Shown here one piece after another: positions 57,629 to 64,000 of a stretch of 64,000 nt of DNA. Where the stretch lies: assembly GCF_021134715.1 (NCBI RefSeq), contig NC_060024.1, positions 6,510,001-6,574,000 of the forward strand, in the 5' to 3' direction. Position 1 is the stretch's first letter. Each line of letters begins with the position of its first letter. The notes beneath the pieces are model-generated. The model was given only the letters and a program-made list of their open reading frames with translations, was not told the DNA's origin and made no database searches. The position numbers and the translations under genes were made by a program. The stretch is from Daphnia pulex (taxonomy: Eukaryota > Arthropoda > Branchiopoda > Diplostraca > Daphniidae).

Positions 57629-58587
57629 CTAATTAACAACCCAATTAAAAATAAAATCAGGAAATGACAAACATGTCTCTTCCATCAAGAAATCAGATGA
57701 CACGCACGAATAAACATAATTTTAACAGGGAACCCCACCGGAAACAGGTCCAAAATGGAAAGACGAAGCATTTGTTTTATAAATACCAAAACGCTTGTCC
57801 TAGATTTTTTAAGCTCCGACTGCCACAGAGATCTCCTCGATCTCCTATTACGAGCCAACCGATGAGGTGTACATTGCAAGAGTGTGAAAAGCCAGCATTA
57901 GGGGAGAAAACTCGTATTTCACTTTTCAAGTTATTTTACTGCCAGGCATTGCCTGGCAGGCAACAACTTTTTCAAGGCTTTGTAGGAACGTGTAGGAAAA
58001 AAGCTCGGAAAAAAGATCCTTTGCTTATTTTTCAACCCTTCTATAAAAAAATATCTAGAAAAAGATTTCATTTGATTTTGGATTAACATGATGGGAGATT
58101 GGAGATGAACAAAATGTATATTGCGCAACTCTTTCAAGGGAAATGAAACGTGGAGTCAAAGAAACTTGGTCTCTAGTCCTACTACAGGAGGTGTTTCGGG
58201 TTTCGGGCTTTTTTCCCGGCTTTTTACTTCCAACTGTTGGCTAATTTTGGCAAAGGGTTGGCTAATTTAAGCAAGCAGCTCATAGGATCTCAACTTTGAC
58301 AAAAAACTTTGACAATTGACAAGGATTTACGGCCGAAGTGGTGTCTGTTGTCTTTCCCTCTTGGGCTCTTGCCCTCTTTCTTTTACCATAGGTCCATAGC
58401 CCACGGCAACCTTCACCTTGCCCGCACCGGCAATGTTGCATACGATTTTCGTCTGCTCCCAAAGACCCCAAAATTCCTGTTTGTTTTGTATATATATGCA
58501 TTATGAAACTAAAGAATTTGTGAAAATCCCGGTTTTTTTTCTATTGTTTTTGTTACTAGGACTCAATTTCAAAAAGACTAATTAAAT
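57629..58587. other. spacer between the divergent DNMT3-like and AFG1L genes
   Basis: No secure exon. On the minus strand near 58,385-58,430 one frame reads VRARWRLPWAMDLW, faintly like the VWaklxGxPWWPAmV start of a PWWP domain; this is weak. A perfect hairpin CTGCCAGGCA-T-TGCCTGGCAG lies at 57,939-57,959. Confidence 0.4.
57939..57959. repeat. perfect 10-bp inverted repeat with one-base loop
   Basis: CTGCCAGGCA (57,939-57,948) and TGCCTGGCAG (57,950-57,959) are exact reverse complements. It is GC-rich inside AT-rich DNA and of unknown role. Confidence 0.7.
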
Positions 58588-60292
58588 ATGTACAGAATTC
58601 ACGCACCTCTTTATCGGCTCCCGTTATGGGAAATGACTAACGATATTATCTTGTTCCCCCACTTTGGGCCCAAGCTCGCATTTCTGGCCAGAGGTAACTA
58701 CTCAACTTAAGTTTCTTCCAGATAATAATTGATGATTTTAATTAAAACCTAATTCTACAACAGTCTCAAACTCATTTCTCGTTTTGGCACACTTGGCAGG
58801 CCAACGGGGATTTGCTACAGCAGAACCCAAAGAAGTGATTGATTCAGGACCGTTGGCCACATACCAGGCAAGAATCAAATCAGGCCACCTGTTGGAAGAC
58901 AAGCATCAACTACAAGCCATTTTAAAACTCCAGGACACATTTGATTCGATCCAGGGATACACACCCGCCAACCAACCTGGTTTGCTTTCCAGATGGCTTG
59001 GCATACGGAAAGAAGTTGATGCCCCCAAAGGCCTCTACATCCACGGAGCTGTTGGGGGTGGCAAGACCATGATCATGGATCTGTTCCACGACACAGCGCC
59101 GACAGACAAGAAGAAACGCGTCCACTTCAATTCTTTCATGCTGGACATTCACCGGCGCATCCACTCGCTCAAGAACAATTTCGTTCGAAACTCTGGCGAT
59201 AAAAATTCACGAGCCAATCATTACGATCCCATCCCGCCTGTGGCGTCAAACATTGCCGAAGAGAGTTGGCTCATTTGCTTTGATGAATTTCAGGTAATTC
59301 TTCCTGATAAAATCAATTTTTTCTTGAATAATCAAAAGAAACATTTCTAAATGTTGTTTAGGTGACAGACATTGGAGATGCTATGATCCTGAAGAGACTC
59401 TTCACCGAACTCTTTTCTCGCGGAGTTATCGTGGTAGCAACGAGTAACCGCCCGCCGGAAGATCTGTACAAAAACGGACTTCAGAGGACCAATTTCCTGC
59501 CTTTCATACGAGTCCTTACTGATCACTGCAACGTTCATTGCCTCGATTCGGGCATCGATTACCGTCAGCTAGCAGCGGCCAGCGGTGGACAAAAGTTTTA
59601 CTTTTCGTAAATTATTCCACACATCCCATTTCCGTCAAGTTTCGATTCGATTAATAAAATATTTAACCCTGGGCAGGTCTGAAGATGGTCGAGCTGAAGA
59701 GGAAGTCAACCGATTGTTCAAATTGTTGTGTTCCAAAGAAAACGACACGGTCCGGTCGCGATCTTTTATCGTGCAAGGAAGACACGTGACTTTCAACCGG
59801 GCCTGCGGCCGGGTACTCGATTGCCATTTCGAAGAAATTTGCGATCGACCCCTGGGAGCTGTCGATTACCTGCAATTGAGCAAAATTTTTCACACAGTTA
59901 TCGTTCGCGGTGTACCACAATTAAACTTGAAAATCAAGTCTCCCGCTCGACGGTTCATTACGTTAATCGACACGTTGTACGATAGCAGAGTCAGGGTCAT
60001 AATCAGTGCAGAACGGCCCTTGTCTCAATTGTTTTCCAAAGAGAAAGATGATGCACATCAACAGTCACTTTTAATAGACGCTTCAAACATCGAAGGCAAC
60101 CAGGTTTTAACTTTTTTTCACTGTCAAATTTCAATCGTGTAAATAAGTTTTTATACTAAATTTGTTTGATTACATCAGGGGGCTAGCATTTTCACGGGAG
60201 AAGAGGAACTATTCGCCTACGACCGGACAGTTTCCAGACTGAGTGAGATGCAAACACAAGAGTACTGGGCCATGTGGGACCAATCTAGCTAA
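58588..60292 (+). CDS. AFG1L: AFG1-like mitochondrial ATPase
   Basis: Five exons in phase: 58,588-58,693; 58,764-59,293; 59,362-59,606; 59,677-60,103; 60,179-60,292, with introns of 68-75 bp. They give 473 residues, close to the roughly 480 of human AFG1L (LACE1). Walker A is [14 protein letters not shown] (about residue 130). Walker B is [15 protein letters not shown] (about 205-218, split by an intron at the Gln). The sensor segment is [19 protein letters not shown]. The C-terminus has [13 protein letters not shown]. The N-terminus ([14 protein letters not shown]...) suits a mitochondrial presequence. The family is an AAA+ ATPase of the inner mitochondrial compartment, linked to turnover of nucleus-encoded cytochrome oxidase subunits. 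An alternative exon 2 acceptor at 58,800 would drop 37 bases, so the exact join there is less sure. AATAAA at about 60,339 follows the stop. Confidence 0.93.
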
Positions 60293-60425
60293 CAAAAATT
60301 GTAAATTAACCCAAAAAAATTTAGGAAAAATAAAAATGAATAAACGATTTGAAATTGACGTCGATGGAGGGTGTAATTCAAACAGTTTGAAAGATAAAAA
60401 TTACACCAGATGTTACGAAAACCAT

Positions 60426-61270
60426 TTAACGTTTGCCACCGACTTGGGGCTTCATCTTCTGGGATGGTCGCGCAGCTTTCGTCTTGGGAGCTTTAGCGGC
60501 TTTAGGTGGTGCCATGGCGGCCTTCTTCTGGGCCTTGGAAGCCTTTTGCTTCTCCTTGGCAGCCCTAGAGAAAACGAACATGACATTAGTTCACACTCAC
60601 CAAGTAAATTAGAAAAAACATGCACTCTGAGGTGTCTGTCAACCAGGTGGTTCCTTAACACTGTAAACAAAACTCACTTGATGGCCTGATCTCTCTGAGC
60701 CTTGCGGACTTCAGGTTTCTGGTTACGCTTGGCCAAGATCTCAGTCAGAGATGCACCAACAATGGCTCGCTGGAACTTCTGGGTCTTCCTGGTCTTCTTC
60801 TTGGCAAGTTCTTCAATCTGGCCCTTCTTGTGCTTACGCCTGGACAAGAGAAAACAGATTTTAAAAGGAATGAAACAAACTTGCTGATGAAGCTGTCAAC
60901 TTGCATTACCTGTAAAGCACAGTCCAGGTTGTGTTACGGGGGTTCCTCTTCATCAAATGCGCGCGCTCGCATTTCGAGTCCAAAAATTGGTAGGTCTGTA
61001 GAGAAGATTTGAAATTTAGTAATCAGTTTACATTAAGACAACATGGAAATCAATAGAAAATAACGCTGCTTACCCTTCCATCGGTCCTGACCATAGTCTT
61101 TCCCTTTCCGGGATAGATCTTGTAGCCGCTGTAGTGGCACAGTGAAATCCTGAAACACAACAATAACGTAGAAAATTGTGAGCAATTTGTTGGATATCCA
61201 TTTGAAACAGTTTGACCAGCGATGAAACTGAAAAATCCGGATAAAAATGAACAGAAATTACTTACTTCAT
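60426..61270 (-). CDS. RpL24: 60S ribosomal protein L24 (eL24)
   Basis: Five exons in phase on the minus strand: 61,270-61,266 (ATGAA only); 61,149-61,074; 60,995-60,910; 60,839-60,678; 60,564-60,426, with introns of 70-116 bp. The product has 155 residues, against 157 in human. It begins [20 protein letters not shown] and contains [40 protein letters not shown] and an Ala/Lys-rich tail ending GGKR. The Cys pattern is that of the eL24 zinc-ribbon-like N-terminal domain. It is a structural protein of the large cytoplasmic ribosomal subunit. The five-base first coding exon is typical of ribosomal protein genes. Upstream on the same strand (about 61,335) lies CCGTTTCTCTCTTTC, a pyrimidine tract that could be a terminal oligopyrimidine start site. 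The stop is 133 bp from the AFG1L stop, tail to tail. Confidence 0.97.
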
Positions 61271-61591
61271 TGTGGCTTATTCAGAGACGAACTGACGAAA
61301 AGAATCGAGCTATTTTGACGAAGCCTCTTCTTGAAAGAGAGAAACGGAACGGAGACACGAACCCACGTTGCCGAATTTGAATAATGGGGCGTTCGTTGCG
61401 AAATTCGGGAGAAAATCGTTTTTCGACATTTTTAAACGAAGGGAAATTTTTAAAAGCTATTTTTCAAAGACTGATTCAAAATTTTTCATTGTCTGGTATT
61501 TGATATTGAGGAATTTTCAAAAAATTATTTGAATTATTTATTTATTTTGTCTGCATGACAGCAGCAGTAGGTTTTCAACAAACAACATACG
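61271..61591. promoter_or_regulatory. shared divergent promoter region of RpL24 and CEP97
   Basis: Only 321 bp separate the start codons of the two genes, which point away from each other, so both promoters must lie here or in first introns. A pyrimidine tract for RpL24 is near 61,335-61,350. No TATA box is evident on either side. Confidence 0.6.
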
Positions 61592-63973
61592 ATGGCGTCT
61601 GCCGTTGGTAATTTACTAATTTCAGATTTTTTTATGTTTAAATATGCGATTTTGGAATGCAGTTGGTTTTGTAAAACAATTTGTCTTGCGAAATTTAAAA
61701 TCACACTTTATTTTGGCCACAACATGCTTGTATCTCAGCTCTTTCAGAACTGCCGCCCAAGTTGTTTAGGTTAACTTGCCGACGGTTGTAAAATTGGATG
61801 CCTCTGTATATTTTTGCAGATGTGCAGTCCCCCTCCCCAATGAAGATGTTTAATCTCGTACTGTTCTTGGTGTTCCTCCCCAATAGATAGCCCAGAGGTG
61901 CTGAATCTGACTCGTCAACACTTGAAGAAAGTTGACCCAGCGCCAGGCAACCTGCACTACAGCACCTTGCTGCTGGACCACAACGATATTGCTAGATTGG
62001 AAAATGTTGAGACCTACTGCAGCCTCATCAAGGTAAATTGTTGTTGAGAAATTTACGGTGATCATCATACACGATAATTTGTTTCTTTCATTCCACAGTT
62101 TTCGGCATCTCACAATCAGCTAGTCAGAATGTACGGGGTGGCTAGGCTGTACAGCCTGAGAGTGTTGAACCTCTCGCACAACAGCATAGTCTCGATAGAA
62201 GGCTTGAAGGACATGAAGTATCTCTCCCACCTCAACCTGGCGGGCAACAACATCAAAAGCATCGAACATCTCAATGCCAACCTGCTGCTGGAACACCTGG
62301 ACCTGTCCGACAACGCCATCACGACGATACCGGATCTGTCCAGCATGAAGCTGCTGCGCCGGCTCCACCTGCAGTCGAACCGCATCAAGACGCTCCAGTT
62401 TTGCGACAAGTTCCTGCCGCCCAGTCTGACGGCCTTGACCTTGGCCGAAAACGCCCTGACGGACCTGAACGAGGTGTCCCGTCTGTCCCACCTAGTCTAC
62501 TTGGAACTATTCAGCCTGTCGGGCAATCCTTGCTGCTCTTACGGCGACGGCTGCCGGCCTTTCCTGCTCAACTGGCTGCCGGGCCTGAAAATCATGGACG
62601 AAACTCTAGTCAGCGCCAAGGAGAGTCTGGTGGCCGAGTGGCTATTCTCGCTGGGCCGAGGGCGCCAGTTCAAAATTGGCCAGCACGACGAGTTGGTGGC
62701 CTATTTGATTGCCATCCGGCCGGACGTTGGGGGCGTCGCCAACGGATCTCAATCGGACGCCGAGTGCAGTTCCGGCAAACTGGACAAAATACTCAATTTG
62801 GCCCGTCAGAATCACTGCGATCTCCAGCTGGCCGTCTCGGCCACTTCATCACCGACTCCCACTCGACGCTCGGTCCAGCCTTCGACGTCGCCGGCCGTCA
62901 AGAAAACGGTGCCACTCCGGAAACAGGTTTCGCCACCCAAAGACCTGGCGGCGGTGACGGCCAAGTCGGCCAAGGCGCCCGTCAAATCGACTTATGAAGA
63001 CGATTTGAGCTTGGAGCCCATGCCGGCCTTGATGTATCAAAGCCTGGACCCTTCGTCGGCTAATTTGGCCCTGGAGCGGAGCTCCAGTCTAACCAGCGCC
63101 ACTCTGGTGCCTCCCAGTCGCCCAGCCCGACCCGTTTCGGCCCAGCACTACGGCCTGGACGACGACGACGACCTGGCCGGGCAGGCGACGCTGAGGCGAG
63201 CGGCCTCTGCGGCCCAGCAAACGCGCAAGCCGCTGTACAACCGCTCGGTGTCGCAGCAGCCTCGGACGGCCAAGCCCGTCTCCAAATTGCCGACCCGGAA
63301 GAGCGGAGTGGAGCGGAGCGGATCGTCTTCGTCGACGGCCATGGCCCCATCGGCCCAGTCGATCAAATCGACACCGTCGAAGTTGTCGGAGACCCAAGCG
63401 GCCGTGGCCATCCAGAAAGTCTGGCGAGGCTACCAGACCCGGAATTTGGATCCGGCGGTGGTCCGGCTGAAGAATCACATGCGGATCAGCCGGGCGGAAG
63501 AGCACGTCGAGCACCTCATGTCCCGCCAGCCGGCCCGCACCACCACGGCCCACCCCAGCGCCAGTCTGTCGATGAGCAACGGAATTCCGGCGACGGCCCG
63601 GATGTCGAGACCCGGATCATCCTGTGCGGATGGCGACGAGTTGGCCAAATTGCGTCAGTCGCACCAAGTCCTCGAGCGTCAAGTCAACGATCTCCAGCAG
63701 TCGATGCAGCAAGTGCTGGACTGGATGAGCTCATCGTCGGCCTCGTTCTCGTTCCAGCAGCCGGTGCCCAGGCCTCGCACTCTGCCGCTGACGTCCAAAT
63801 CGGCGCCTTCGGTCCAGCAACCGCTCGAAAGCTTCGCCCAGGGGATGGCCGATCGACTCATCCAATCCGTCAGCGACCCCTGCGGCTCTCTGCTGGACCC
63901 GCCACCGTCCAACAACCACCACCACACCTCCACCTCCAATCCATCGACAGCCGTCGGCCTTGTACTACCCTGA
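61592..63973 (+). CDS. CEP97: centrosomal protein CEP97 (leucine-rich repeats plus IQ motif)
   Basis: Three exons in phase: 61,592-61,607; 61,887-62,032; 62,099-63,973, giving 678 residues (human about 865). Leucine-rich repeats (about 8-215) include LVRMYGVARLYSLRVLNLSHNSI, then a cap with CCSYGDGCRPFLLNWLPGLKIMD. The CEP97 signature block KESLVAEWLFSLGRGRQF with GQHDELVAYL follows (about 229-260). A long Ser/Pro/Arg-rich linker comes next, then an IQ motif VAIQKVWRGYQTR (about 490), a short coiled coil ELAKLRQSHQVLERQVNDLQ (about 565-590) and a low-complexity tail with His runs. CEP97 works with CP110 at the distal end of centrioles, controlling their length and blocking early ciliation; the IQ motif fits calmodulin binding. 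Codon use is GC-rich, unlike the neighbouring non-coding DNA. The first exon was placed by its matching phase. Confidence 0.93.
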
Positions 63974-64000
63974 ACAACAACAACAAAATGGCAGCAACTT

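Overview
The window looks like nuclear DNA of a small arthropod, most probably a crustacean such as a water flea (Daphnia). This is an inference from introns that are mostly 65-80 bp, from a vertebrate-like group I metabotropic glutamate receptor beside a DNMT3-type gene, and from the mix of decayed transposons. No species-level proof is visible.

Layout. (1) 1-13,753 (+): the 3' part of a giant Ser/Thr-rich mucin-like gene. It has an array of acidic 67-residue repeats, itself copied in 1.2 kb and 2.8-3.2 kb blocks, and then a basic array of 40-residue repeats. (2) About 13.8-25.4 kb: repeat-rich DNA holding a tRNA-Val(AAC) gene, a tRNA-like SINE remnant, several terminal-inverted-repeat elements of one family (two of them inverted relative to each other), two tandem satellites (190 bp and about 172 bp) and one small secreted-protein gene (19,481-20,283, minus). 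(3) 25,411-32,112 (minus): a complete ten-exon group I-like metabotropic glutamate receptor whose exon phases all join. (4) 32.1-44.6 kb: a 12 kb stretch without recognisable genes, AT-rich and full of dispersed CAG/CTG runs and the TAGGCCTA palindrome. (5) 44,569-45,362 (+): a secreted Thr- and Pro/Tyr-rich protein behind a TATA box. (6) About 47.5-53.7 kb: retrotransposon debris in the order pol, LTR-like, gag, followed by unclassifiable degraded coding DNA. (7) 56.3-57.6 kb (minus): a DNMT3-like gene with intact PWWP-tail and ADD-finger exons, but a methyltransferase region that has lost its key motifs and carries in-frame stops. (8) 58.6-64.0 kb: a compact run of housekeeping genes, AFG1L (+), RpL24 (minus) and CEP97 (+), all with reconstructed exons. 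AFG1L and RpL24 are tail to tail (133 bp apart). RpL24 and CEP97 are head to head (321 bp apart).

The most interesting items are the decayed or catalytically dead DNMT3; the glutamate receptor in which the conserved lysine that holds the glutamate side chain is a leucine; the charge-polar mucin with nested recent duplications; and the family of GGGGAGAG-type inverted-repeat elements.
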